DNA of 32,847 nucleotides from Natronospirales bacterium (GTDB taxonomy: Bacteria; Pseudomonadota; Gammaproteobacteria; Natronospirales; JAIVGZ01). The stretch covers positions 1 to 32,847 of the forward strand of contig JAIVGZ010000010.1 in NCBI GenBank assembly GCA_020201335.1, read 5' to 3'. A program made the translations under genes and the position numbers. The number at the start of each line of letters is the position of its first letter. Within the stretch, counting starts at the first letter, position 1. Shown in pieces: positions 22,242-30,179 of the stretch. Under the pieces are notes generated by a model, which had not been told where the DNA came from, ran no database searches, and saw only the letters and a list, made by a program, of their open reading frames with translations.

Positions 22242-23552
22242 TCACACAATATGAGTCACCAGCCCTACCGCGCCGCCCAGCAACACCGCGAACGGAATAC
22301 CCAGTCTTCCGCTGAGCAGTGCTACGAACGCCACCACGGCAACCACAACGGCCGCCCAGTCGATGCCGACCGGCGTCACGAACACCGCGCCGGCAAAGAA
22401 CAGCGCCAGGTGTGTGATTACGCCGACTACGGCCGCGGTAACCGCGCTCATCGGACCCCGTAGAATATTAAGGTCCCTTGCGGCCTCAACCAGCGGGGCG
22501 CCCAGCAGGATGAACAGATAAGACGGCAGGAACGCGAAAAAGGTCACGACCGCGGCGGCCGTCACGGCGCCGGTGGTGCCACCCTCGCCCGCCCCAGCCA
22601 GGTAGCCAACGAACGCGACAACCATGATTAACGGCCCCGGCGTGCTCTCGCCGAGCGCGAGCCCGTCGATCATTTGGGTTGTCGTCACCCAGCTGTACTC
22701 GGTCACGGCTGCCTGGAATACGTATGGGAGCACCGCGTACGCGCCGCCGAAAGTCACCAGCGCGACCTTTGTGAAGAACCAACCGAGCGCGACCTGCACG
22801 CTATCGGTTCCGAACACCGCGACCGTCGCCGCCATTGCCGCGAACCATAGGCCGATGCCGATTGCTGTGAGCCGCGCAATGCGGCCCCAGCTAAAGCGCG
22901 CCCGAGCCGGTTGTGGCGTGTCGTCGTCGATGACCGCGGGTCCGCGTGGGTCGGCACCCGAGTCTGTAACCGCAGTATCGACGCCGGCAATCCACGCTGG
23001 GCTATACCTTGCCAGCACAGCACCCGTCGTGGCAGCCGCACCGATGATTAGCGGGAACGGCAATTCGAATATTGCGATGGCTACGAACGCCGCACCGGCA
23101 ACGACGCCGTATGCCGGTCGGCCGAGTACGCGCCGGCCGATGCGCCACGCTGCGAGCACTATGATGGCGACGATGACCGGCTTCACGCCCCACAGCACAC
23201 CGGCTACGGCCGGCAGTTCGCCGTACGCGAGGTACGCCCAGCCCGCGAGCACCATCAACACGAGCGACGGCAGTACAAAAAGCGTTCCGGCGACGATGCC
23301 GCCCCAGGTGCCGTGCAACAGCCAGCCGATATAAATCGCCAGCTGCTGCGCTTCAGGTCCGGGCAGCGCCATCGTATAGTTAAGGCCATGCAGGAAACGG
23401 CCTTCCGACAACCAGCGCCGTTTTTCGACCAGGTCGGTGTGCATCATCGCGATCTGGCCGGCCGGCCCACCAAAACTTAACCAGCCAAGGCGCCACCAGT
23501 AGCGTAACGCTTCCCGCCGTGGCACCTTGCGCGCGATGACAGGTTCACCCAT
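22242..23552 (-). CDS. chrA: ChrA-family chromate/anion transporter, two-domain form
   Basis: About 436 residues. It shows the internal duplication of long-chain CHR proteins. The N-terminal half has FGGPAGQIAMMH, the second-loop PGPEAQQLA and several membrane helices. The C-terminal half repeats the pattern with FGGAYAVLPYVF, LGESTPGPLIMVVAFVG and further helices. A hydrophilic spacer lies at about 190-220. It exports chromate or moves sulfate-like anions across the inner membrane. The ATG (23550-23552) touches the ATG of the divergent exchanger gene (CATATG), and no Shine-Dalgarno is visible on this side, so translation may be leaderless or start elsewhere. Confidence 0.9.
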   Translation of the reverse strand: MGEPVIARKVPRREALRYWWRLGWLSFGGPAGQIAMMHTDLVEKRRWLSEGRFLHGLNYTMALPGPEAQQLAIYIGWLLHGTWGGIVAGTLFVLPSLVLMVLAGWAYLAYGELPAVAGVLWGVKPVIVAIIVLAAWRIGRRVLGRPAYGVVAGAAFVAIAIFELPFPLIIGAAATTGAVLARYSPAWIAGVDTAVTDSGADPRGPAVIDDDTPQPARARFSWGRIARLTAIGIGLWFAAMAATVAVFGTDSVQVALGWFFTKVALVTFGGAYAVLPYVFQAAVTEYSWVTTTQMIDGLALGESTPGPLIMVVAFVGYLAGAGEGGTTGAVTAAAVVTFFAFLPSYLFILLGAPLVEAARDLNILRGPMSAVTAAVVGVITHLALFFAGAVFVTPVGIDWAAVVVAVVAFVALLSGRLGIPFAVLLGGAVGLVTHIV

Positions 23553-24500
23553 ATGCTGATGATAGCCGCCAAGCTCGTTATCGGGCTCATTTTCCTCTAC
23601 TACGGCGCCGAGTGGCTGGTGCGCGGCGCGTCGGCGCTCGGAACGCGGCTCGGGTTGACGCCGCTGCTGATTGGCCTGACGGTCGTGGCGTTCGGCACCA
23701 GCGCGCCGGAACTCGCAGTGTCGCTGCGAGCGGCTTTCGATGGCAGCGGTGCAATCGCGTTCGGTAACGTCGTTGGCTCCAACATCGCAAACACCGGGCT
23801 GATACTTGGCATCGCCGCGTTGATTCGCCCGCTTTCGGTGCAGGCTCAGGTAATCAAGATCGAAGCCCCGTTGGTTCTGGTTGCGTCGCTGATGCTGTGC
23901 GTCCTGCTGATTAATGGCGTGCTTGGGCGCCTCGAAGGCGCTGCGCTGTTCGGGGCGTTGGTGCTGTACCTGGTGTTCAGCGTGCGTGCCGCGCGCGCCG
24001 AGCGCAACGCGGCGGTCGATGCCGAGTACGCCGACCTCGTTGCCGGACAGGCACGTCCTCAGTGGCAGTACGTGGCGATGGTCCTCGTCGGCATTGGAGT
24101 GTTGGTGCTCGGTGCGAACCTGCTGGTCAGCGCATCCGTTGAACTCGCACGTGCATTCGGCCTACGCGAGGCGCTCATTGGGCTGACCATCATCGCGTTA
24201 GGCACCAGCCTGCCGGAGCTCGCGACTTCAGCGGTGGCGTCGTTCAAGCGCGAGGGCGACATCGCAGTCGGTAATGTACTCGGCTCGAACCTGTTCAATA
24301 TCCTTGCGGTGCTCGGGCTCACGGCGCTGGTGTCGCCTTTCGCCACCGGTGACCTGGCTTGGTCGGACCTCGCGGTGATGGTCGCGTTCGCGCTTGTCGT
24401 GCTGCCGATCGTGCGCGGCTTCGTGATTTCCCGACTGGAGGGTGGTTTCCTGGTTGCGTCGTATGCCGCTTACATCGGGTGGCTGGTGGTGTCGGCGTGA
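23553..24500 (+). CDS. calcium/sodium:cation exchanger, YrbG/CaCA family
   Basis: About 315 residues, all membrane helices with two inverted alpha-repeat motifs: GTSAPELAVS...GNVVGSNIANTGLI (residues about 48-83) and GTSLPELATS...GNVLGSNLFNILAVLG. The acidic residue in each PEL/SAPE loop binds the cation. The family exchanges Ca2+ for Na+ or H+ at the inner membrane. A second in-frame ATG follows two codons later, and AGG at 23541 is the only ribosome-site candidate. Its start codon abuts the chrA start; its stop overlaps the next start (GTGA). Confidence 0.9.
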   Translation: MLMIAAKLVIGLIFLYYGAEWLVRGASALGTRLGLTPLLIGLTVVAFGTSAPELAVSLRAAFDGSGAIAFGNVVGSNIANTGLILGIAALIRPLSVQAQVIKIEAPLVLVASLMLCVLLINGVLGRLEGAALFGALVLYLVFSVRAARAERNAAVDAEYADLVAGQARPQWQYVAMVLVGIGVLVLGANLLVSASVELARAFGLREALIGLTIIALGTSLPELATSAVASFKREGDIAVGNVLGSNLFNILAVLGLTALVSPFATGDLAWSDLAVMVAFALVVLPIVRGFVISRLEGGFLVASYAAYIGWLVVSA

Positions 24501-25645
24501 AAAAAGATTCGCTCCTACAGGGTGAATTTCGCCTTGATGATGACCTCATCCACCTGAATCATGCCGGTGTCGGCCCTTGGCCACGCCGCTGCGCAGAAGC
24601 AGTGCAGCGTTTTGCGGAAACGATGTGTACGCGTAGTTACGCCGGCGCGTTTCCCGAGTGGATCGAGACCGAGCAACGGTTGCGCGAGCGCTTGCGCGCG
24701 TTGGTCAATGCGCCGTCTGTCGATGACATCGCGCTACTCAAGAACACTTCTGACGCACTCTCCCAGGTCGCGCATGGACTCGACTGGAAGCCGGGTGACA
24801 CCGTGGTCGCGCTGGCCGAGGAATTTGTGTCGAACCTGATTACCTGGGAGGCGCTCGAGCAGCGCGGCGTCCGCCTCGTCCGCGTGACGCCGGCCGAGGG
24901 CGAATCGCCTGAAGACGCGCTCGAGGCCGCGTGCGATGAAAATACGCGGCTCGTTACGGTGAGCACCGTCCAATACGGGACTGGCTACCGGCTCGACTGC
25001 GCGCGCATCGGCGCGTACTGCCGTGCACGCAGCATCCTCTTTTGCGTCGACGCGGTGCAAAGTCTCGGCGCGCTCCGCTTCGACGCGCAAGCGTGCCACG
25101 CCGACTTCGTCGTCGCGGGTTCACACAAGTGGCTGATGAGCCCATTCGGGATCGCGCTGTTCTGGTGCCGCGCCGAACTGCGCGACCGCCTCCGTCCCCT
25201 CGCCTTCGGCTGGCATACGGTCGCCGACCCGATGCGCTTCGGCGGCACGCTGGCAGAAATCGAGCCGAGCGCGCGCCGCTACGAGGCCGGCACCGCAAAC
25301 TGGCCGGCGCTGGTTGGCTTCGAGGCCTCGCTGTCGCTGCTCGATGAGTTTGGCCACGCAGAGGCTGAGCGCCGCGTGCTCACGAATGCCGCGTACCTTG
25401 CGGATGCGCTGGCCGAGCGCCCCGGCGTCACGCTGGTATCGCCGCGGGAGGCCGGAAGATTCGGCGGAAATGTCTGCGTCAGGGTTGCCGGTCAGGACCT
25501 TGCGGCCCTGGCCGGGCGACTGGAGGCGGATGGGGTCCTCTGCGCGGCACGTGGGCCGTCGCTGCGCTTCAGCCCTCACTATTACACTGAGCGGGCCCGG
25601 ATAGACGCGGCCCTGACATCCTTCGACCGGGCGTGTATGCTCTAA
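24497..25645 (+). CDS. class V aminotransferase-fold PLP enzyme
   Basis: About 382 residues from a GTG at 24497 overlapping the previous stop. PLP-binding marks are LKNTSDALS, the Asp-x-x-Gln motif VDAVQSLG (Asp185, Gln188) and the Schiff-base lysine in GSHKWL (His210, Lys211). A YEAGTANWPALVG loop near 280 is typical of the class. NHAGVGPWP near the N-terminus also fits the cysteine desulfurase/isopenicillin-N epimerase-like branch. No catalytic cysteine loop of SufS/IscS is evident, so desulfurase activity is unlikely. The first ten codons overlap a REP-like sequence, so the N-terminus may be a recent addition. Substrate unknown. Confidence 0.85.
   Translation: MKKDSLLQGEFRLDDDLIHLNHAGVGPWPRRCAEAVQRFAETMCTRSYAGAFPEWIETEQRLRERLRALVNAPSVDDIALLKNTSDALSQVAHGLDWKPGDTVVALAEEFVSNLITWEALEQRGVRLVRVTPAEGESPEDALEAACDENTRLVTVSTVQYGTGYRLDCARIGAYCRARSILFCVDAVQSLGALRFDAQACHADFVVAGSHKWLMSPFGIALFWCRAELRDRLRPLAFGWHTVADPMRFGGTLAEIEPSARRYEAGTANWPALVGFEASLSLLDEFGHAEAERRVLTNAAYLADALAERPGVTLVSPREAGRFGGNVCVRVAGQDLAALAGRLEADGVLCAARGPSLRFSPHYYTERARIDAALTSFDRACML
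24506..24522 (-). repeat. REP-like sequence inside the start of the PLP-enzyme gene
   Basis: On the minus strand this reads CCCTGTAGGAGCGAATC, matching the TGTAGGAGCGA head of the hairpin repeats at 27639 and 31852. It lies in codons 4-9 of the gene starting at 24497 and lacks the second hairpin arm. Confidence 0.55.
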
Positions 25646-25661
25646 ACAACCGTTTGAAACG
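25644..25661. promoter_or_regulatory. PsrA-like operator upstream of the TetR gene
   Basis: AAAC-AACC-GTTTG (25644-25656) fits the published PsrA consensus, (G/C)AAAC-N2-4-GTTT(G/C), except for the outermost left base. It overlaps the perfect palindrome CGTTT-G-AAACG (25651-25661). It ends 9 bases before the ATG of a PsrA-like gene, in the position of an autorepression site, and also overlaps the stop codon of the previous gene. Confidence 0.6.
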
Positions 25662-25670
25662 GAAGTCTGC

Positions 25671-26327
25671 ATGTCGACGAAACAGCGCATCATCGAGGCT
25701 GCCGAGCACCTGTTCGCTGAAGGCGGCATCGCCGCAACCTCGCTCCGCCACATCACAAGCCGTGCGGGTGTGAACCTGGCAGCGGTCAATTACCACTTCG
25801 GTTCGCGCGACGCGCTGATCGAAGCGGTGTATGCGCGCCGGTTGCAGCCATTGAACATGGAGCGGCTGCGCCGACTCGATGAACTCGAGGCCACCGGCAG
25901 GCCGATTTCGCTTGAGGATCTCATCCGCGCGTTCATTGAACCGGTGCTGCGCATCAGCCGCGACCAAGAACTCGGGGGGCCTCTCTTTATACGCATGCTC
26001 GGCCAGAGCTATACCGAGACATCGAGCCGGTTCGAGCGCTTCTTCACCGGCCAGTATCGCGAAGTGCTCGAGCGCTTTGCGCTCGCGCTCGGCGGCGCAT
26101 TGCCGGCGTTGCCGCGCGAGGAGCTCTATTGGCGCCTGCACTTCATGATTGGCGCGACCGCGTACACGATTGCCGACAGCCAGTTGCTACGCCTCATCGC
26201 CGGCAGTGAGCGTCCCGAAGACGTCGAATTGACGCTCGCTCGACTGGTACCCTTTCTGATTGCCGGCTTCCAGGCGCCGGTCGCTGATTGCATGCCGACG
26301 GCCACGCCGCGTAGCGCGGCATTCTGA
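25671..26327 (+). CDS. TetR-family regulator, PsrA-like
   Basis: About 218 residues; GGAAG is 5 bases upstream. The N-terminal helix-turn-helix (residues 5-50) contains ATSLRHITSRAGVNLAAVNYHFGSRDALIEAV, very close in pattern to PsrA of Pseudomonas, which responds to long-chain fatty acids. The ligand domain (60-205) is helical. It is followed, 11 bases after its stop, by the beta-oxidation genes, and an operator-like palindrome lies upstream. It probably represses this operon until acyl-CoA or fatty acid binds. Confidence 0.88.
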   Translation: MSTKQRIIEAAEHLFAEGGIAATSLRHITSRAGVNLAAVNYHFGSRDALIEAVYARRLQPLNMERLRRLDELEATGRPISLEDLIRAFIEPVLRISRDQELGGPLFIRMLGQSYTETSSRFERFFTGQYREVLERFALALGGALPALPREELYWRLHFMIGATAYTIADSQLLRLIAGSERPEDVELTLARLVPFLIAGFQAPVADCMPTATPRSAAF

Positions 26328-26338
26328 CAGGAGCACAG

Positions 26339-27628
26339 ATGCAAGAATCCACACCGGTATATGTAGTCGACGGCGTTCGCACGCCGTTCCTGAAAGCGCG
26401 CGGCCGCCCCGGCCCGTTCAGCGCGTCAGACCTCGCAGTCGCTGCGGGCCGCCCGCTGCTGTCCCGCAACCCGATTGAGCGCACCGAACTCGACGAAGTG
26501 ATTCTCGGTTGCGCGATGCCGAGCGTCGATGAGGCGAACATCGGCCGCATCGTGGCGTTGCGGCTCGGCTGCGGCAAGTCGGTGCCTGGCTGGACCGTGA
26601 TGCGTAACTGCGCATCCGCGATGCAGGCGCTCGACTCCGCGCGCGTGAACATCATTACCGGGCGTGCATCGCTCGTGCTCGCCGGCGGGACCGAGGCGAT
26701 GAGCCGCGCGCCCGTGCTGTACGGCCCCAAGATGGTCGAGTGGCTCGCCGACATGCAGGCAGCCAAGACGCCGGCGCAGCGCGCCAAAGCTTTCTTCAAG
26801 CTGCGGCCTGGCCATTTCGCGCCGGTCATTGGTCTGCTGCGCGGATTGAGCGACCCGATGGTCGGCCTGTCGATGGGCCAGACCGCAGAAATCGTTGCGC
26901 ACCGGTTTGGCGTGACGCGCGAGCAAATGGATGCCTATGCAGCGCGCAGCCACCATCGGCTCGCAGCTGCAATCGATGCCGGCCACCTTGGCGACGAAGT
27001 GGCGACGGTCTACGGGCCGGACGGTTCGTACCACGAGCACGACGACGGCCTACGCCGCGACTCGTCCCCGGAGAAGCTTGCGACACTGCGTCCGTTCTTC
27101 GACCGCGACGTTGGGCTCGTCACGCCGGGCAACAGCTCGCAGGTTACGGATGGCGCGGCGTTGCTGCTGCTCGCATCCGGTGAAGCCGTCGAGCAGCGTA
27201 AGCTGCCGGTGCTTGGGCGCATCGTCGGTTGCGAATGGGCGGCGCTCGACCCGGCGGAGATGGGCCTGGGCCCGGTCCACGCAATCGCGCAGGTGCTCGA
27301 CCGGCATGGGCTGACGCTCGACGACATCGATTATTTCGAAATCAACGAAGCGTTCGCCGGACAGGTAATCGGCTGCATCGAGGCGCTTGCAAGCGATGCG
27401 TACTGCCGTGAGGAGCTCGGCCGTGACGGTGCTGTGGGTCGCATCGACGAGGACAAGCTGAACATCGACGGCGGCGCGGTCGCGATCGGCCACCCTGTCG
27501 GCGCTAGCGGCGCGCGCGTCGCGCTGCATGCGCTGAACGTGCTGAAGCGCACCGGCGGCCGCTACGCAATCGCGACGCTGTGCATCGGCGGCGGTCAGGG
27601 CGGCGCCATGCTACTGGAACGCGCATGA
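26339..27628 (+). CDS. thiolase (acetyl-CoA C-acyltransferase), FadI-type
   Basis: About 429 residues; GGAG is 5 bases upstream. The nucleophile is Cys91 in RNCASAMQA, the second region is FEINEAFAGQV, the histidine motif is GGAVAIGHPVGASGAR, and the C-terminal cysteine lies in LCIGGGQGGA. A long loop (about 140-175, FFKLRPGHFAPVIG) and overall length match FadI more than FadA. It cleaves 3-ketoacyl-CoA to acyl-CoA and acetyl-CoA in the last beta-oxidation step. It is cotranscribed with the next gene across a 63-base gap that holds a REP-like hairpin. Confidence 0.92.
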   Translation: MQESTPVYVVDGVRTPFLKARGRPGPFSASDLAVAAGRPLLSRNPIERTELDEVILGCAMPSVDEANIGRIVALRLGCGKSVPGWTVMRNCASAMQALDSARVNIITGRASLVLAGGTEAMSRAPVLYGPKMVEWLADMQAAKTPAQRAKAFFKLRPGHFAPVIGLLRGLSDPMVGLSMGQTAEIVAHRFGVTREQMDAYAARSHHRLAAAIDAGHLGDEVATVYGPDGSYHEHDDGLRRDSSPEKLATLRPFFDRDVGLVTPGNSSQVTDGAALLLLASGEAVEQRKLPVLGRIVGCEWAALDPAEMGLGPVHAIAQVLDRHGLTLDDIDYFEINEAFAGQVIGCIEALASDAYCREELGRDGAVGRIDEDKLNIDGGAVAIGHPVGASGARVALHALNVLKRTGGRYAIATLCIGGGQGGAMLLERA

Positions 27629-27638
27629 AGATCTCGAG

Positions 27639-27664
27639 TGTAGGAGCGGTGCTCCGCACCGCGA
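27639..27664 (+). repeat. REP-like hairpin between thiolase and FadB/J genes
   Basis: It begins TGTAGGAGCGG and folds as GCGGTGC-tcc-GCACCGC (27646-27662, 7-bp perfect stem). GGAGC-ggt-GCTCC is an alternative pairing. The head sequence is shared with 31852 and, in reverse, 24522. In an operon gap such a hairpin can stabilise the upstream message or lower downstream expression. Confidence 0.7.
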
Positions 27665-27691
27665 TTGGCATGAACAGCACGGGACTCCACC

Positions 27692-29710
27692 ATGAACTCT
27701 GACAAGAACTGGCATATCCGCACCGATGATGATGGCATCGCCTGGCTGGGCTTCGACAAGGCCGGCGCCGGCACCAATGTATTGTCCGGCGCGGTGATGC
27801 GGGAGTTGAACGACCGCATTGCCGAACTCGAGGAGTCGAAGCCGAAGGCGGTGATTGTCCACTCGATGAAGGACACAGGTTTCATCGCCGGCGCCGACAT
27901 CAAGGAATTCACCGACCTCAAAGGTCCGGACGACGCTCTGCAATTGATCCGTGGCGGCCAGGGCGTACTGGAGCGGCTGGAGAACCTGCGCTGCCCGACG
28001 GTCGCGATGATCAACGGTTTCGCACTCGGCGGTGGCCTCGAACTCGCGCTCGCGTGCCGCTACCGCGTCGCGCTCGACGACCCGAAGACGCAGCTCGGCC
28101 TGCCGGAAGTGAAGCTCGGCATCCATCCGGGTTTCGGCGGCACCGTGCGTTCGATCCGGCTCGTCGGCGTACTGCCGGCGATGGACATGATGCTGACCGG
28201 GCGCGGGCTGCGCGCACGGCAGGCGAAGAAGATTGGGCTCGTCGACATGGTCGCACCGGCCCGGCACCTCGAGCGCGCGGCGCGCAAACTCGCGCTCAAC
28301 CCGCCGCCCGTCCAAAAGGCGCCGTGGCAGCAACGCGTGCTGTCGAGCAAACCGATGCGCGGAATTATCGCAAGCCAGCTGGAGAAGCAGGTCGCGCGCA
28401 AGGCGAAGCGCCGCCACTACCCTGCTCCGTACGCAATCATCGAGCTGTGGAAGGACCACTACGACGACCACGCGGAGATGTACGAGCAGGAAGCGCGGTC
28501 GATTGCAGAATTGATGACCGGCGACACTGCACGCAACCTCGTGCGGGTGTTCATGCTGCAGGACCGTCTTAAGAGCCTTGGCCGCAAATCGAAGCTGCAG
28601 CTCAGCCACGTACACGTGGTCGGTGCCGGCGTGATGGGTGGCGATATCGCTGCTTGGTGCGCGCTGCGCGGCTACAACGTCACGTTGCAGGACCGGGAAC
28701 CGAAGTACATCGCGCCTGCAATCAAGCGCGCCGTAAAACTGTTCGCAGGCAAGCTGAAGGAGCCGCGCCTGGTGCAGGCGGCGATGGACCGGCTGGTACC
28801 CGATGTTAGCGGCCGTGGCGTAGCGCAGGCGGATGTCGTGATCGAGGCAATCTTCGAGAACACTGACGCGAAGCGCGCGCTCTACGCGGAGCTGGAGCCG
28901 AAGATGAAGGATGGCGCGCTCCTGGCAACGAACACTTCGAGCATCCGGCTCGAGGAGCTGTCTGGGGCGTTGTCCGACCCGAACCGACTGGTTGGGCTGC
29001 ACTTCTTCAACCCAGTCGCGAAGATGCCTCTGCTGGAAGTCGTGCACACCGACGATACCGACCCCCGCGCGCTCGAGCAGGCGTTGGCCTTTGCGCGTCA
29101 CGTCGACCGCTTGCCAATGCCGGCGAAGTCGTCGCCGGGCTTCTTGGTCAACCGGATCCTGATGCCCTACATGATGGAGGCGATGCTGGCTGCCGGCGAA
29201 GGCGTGCCGAAGGAAGCGATCGACCGCGCTGCGTTGGACTTCGGCATGCCGATGGGCCCGGTAGAGCTCGCCGATACCGTCGGTCTCGACGTCGCGTTGT
29301 CCGTGTCGAAGGTGTTTGAGGACGCGTTCGACATGTCGGTTCCGCCCACGCTGAAGCAGATGGTCGATGCAGGCAATCTCGGCCGCAAGAGCGGCCGTGG
29401 GTTCTACGAATACAAAAACGGCAAGCCGGTGCGCGACCGAAAGGCCGCCGCCGGACCGACCGACCTGCAGGACCGCCTGATCATGCCGCTGCTCAACGAG
29501 GCGGTCGCGTGCCTGCACGAGGGCGTGGTCGAAGACGCCGAGCTCGCGGATGCCGGTGTGATATTCGGCACCGGCTTCGCACCGTTCACCGGCGGTCCGA
29601 TCAATTACATCCGCGCGCAGGGTAAGGAAAACATCCTCGAGCGCATGCGCACGCTCGAGGCGCGCCATGGTGCCCGCTTCGCTCCGCACGAAGGCTGGGA
29701 GCAGCTTTGA
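27692..29710 (+). CDS. multifunctional enoyl-CoA hydratase / 3-hydroxyacyl-CoA dehydrogenase, FadB/FadJ-type
   Basis: About 672 residues. The N-terminal crotonase domain (1-190) has FIAGADIKEF (oxyanion hole), GGGLELALACRYR with Glu117, and LPEVKLGIHPGFGG with Glu139, the two catalytic glutamates. The linker (200-300) is basic. The dehydrogenase begins with the NAD glycine motif VVGAGVMGGDIA (309-320) and continues with VIEAIFE, NTSSIRLEEL, GLHFFNPVAKMPLLEVV, PGFLVNR and GFYEYKNG. It carries out the two middle steps of fatty-acid beta-oxidation and forms a complex with the adjacent thiolase. The ATG has only a weak ribosome site. The stop overlaps the next start. Confidence 0.94.
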   Translation: MNSDKNWHIRTDDDGIAWLGFDKAGAGTNVLSGAVMRELNDRIAELEESKPKAVIVHSMKDTGFIAGADIKEFTDLKGPDDALQLIRGGQGVLERLENLRCPTVAMINGFALGGGLELALACRYRVALDDPKTQLGLPEVKLGIHPGFGGTVRSIRLVGVLPAMDMMLTGRGLRARQAKKIGLVDMVAPARHLERAARKLALNPPPVQKAPWQQRVLSSKPMRGIIASQLEKQVARKAKRRHYPAPYAIIELWKDHYDDHAEMYEQEARSIAELMTGDTARNLVRVFMLQDRLKSLGRKSKLQLSHVHVVGAGVMGGDIAAWCALRGYNVTLQDREPKYIAPAIKRAVKLFAGKLKEPRLVQAAMDRLVPDVSGRGVAQADVVIEAIFENTDAKRALYAELEPKMKDGALLATNTSSIRLEELSGALSDPNRLVGLHFFNPVAKMPLLEVVHTDDTDPRALEQALAFARHVDRLPMPAKSSPGFLVNRILMPYMMEAMLAAGEGVPKEAIDRAALDFGMPMGPVELADTVGLDVALSVSKVFEDAFDMSVPPTLKQMVDAGNLGRKSGRGFYEYKNGKPVRDRKAAAGPTDLQDRLIMPLLNEAVACLHEGVVEDAELADAGVIFGTGFAPFTGGPINYIRAQGKENILERMRTLEARHGARFAPHEGWEQL

Positions 29711-30081
29711 AGAACAACGAAGCCACTGTAAGGGTCCTCGCCATGCCCCGCGACACCAACGGGCTCGGCGACATCTTTGGTGGTTGGCTGATGTCGCACG
29801 CCGACATTGCCGGTGCGGTGCTCGCGATGCGTCGTGCGGCCGGCCGCGTGGTAACAGTCTCCGTCCACGAGTTCCAGTTCCTGCAGCCCGTGTTGGTCGG
29901 TGACGTGGTCGCCTGCTACTGCGAGGTTGAGCGCGTGGGTCGAACGTCGCTGACCGTCTCAGTTGAGGTGTTCTCCGAGCGCCAATCGGGCGCCGAGTCC
30001 GTGAAGGTCGCTACCGCGCGTATCACCTATGTGGCAATCGATGACCAGCGGCGTCCGCGCCCTGTTCCGCCGGTCGCCTGA
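29707..30081 (+). CDS. yciA: YciA-type acyl-CoA thioesterase (hotdog fold)
   Basis: About 124 residues from a TTG at 29707 that overlaps the previous stop (TTGA). The TTG is accepted because the family's VRVLAMPRDTN segment needs it and no ATG or GTG lies between. Marks are LAMPRDTNGLGDIFGGWLMSHADIAG, with the catalytic Asp in GDIFGGW, RVVTVSVHEFQFLQPVLVGDVV, and ATARITYVAIDDQ. It hydrolyses acyl-CoAs and would relieve CoA shortage during fatty-acid breakdown. Confidence 0.92.
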   Translation: MKNNEATVRVLAMPRDTNGLGDIFGGWLMSHADIAGAVLAMRRAAGRVVTVSVHEFQFLQPVLVGDVVACYCEVERVGRTSLTVSVEVFSERQSGAESVKVATARITYVAIDDQRRPRPVPPVA

Positions 30082-30134
30082 CGCGTCCCGCACGTGGGGT
30101 GGGCCGCGGCGGGTATGGTAGACTGCGCCCAGTC

Positions 30135-30156
30135 GCGCCGGCTCCCACGCCGGCGC
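30135..30156 (+). other. 8-bp perfect hairpin ahead of the cNMP/rhodanese gene
   Basis: GCGCCGGC (30135-30142), a 6-base loop and GCCGGCGC (30149-30156) end 24 bases before the ATG at 30180. No T-run follows, so it is not a good terminator for the thioesterase gene. It could be a 5'-UTR structure: TATGGT at 30115-30120 is a possible -10. Confidence 0.5.
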
Positions 30157-30179
30157 AGTTGTCGAACAAGGTTGGGGAA

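Noticed and set aside
27611-29689. A 692-codon open frame on the minus strand opposite the FadB/FadJ-type gene
   Set aside because: It is a high-GC mirror of a well-supported gene with all catalytic motifs; the translated product has no recognisable domain.
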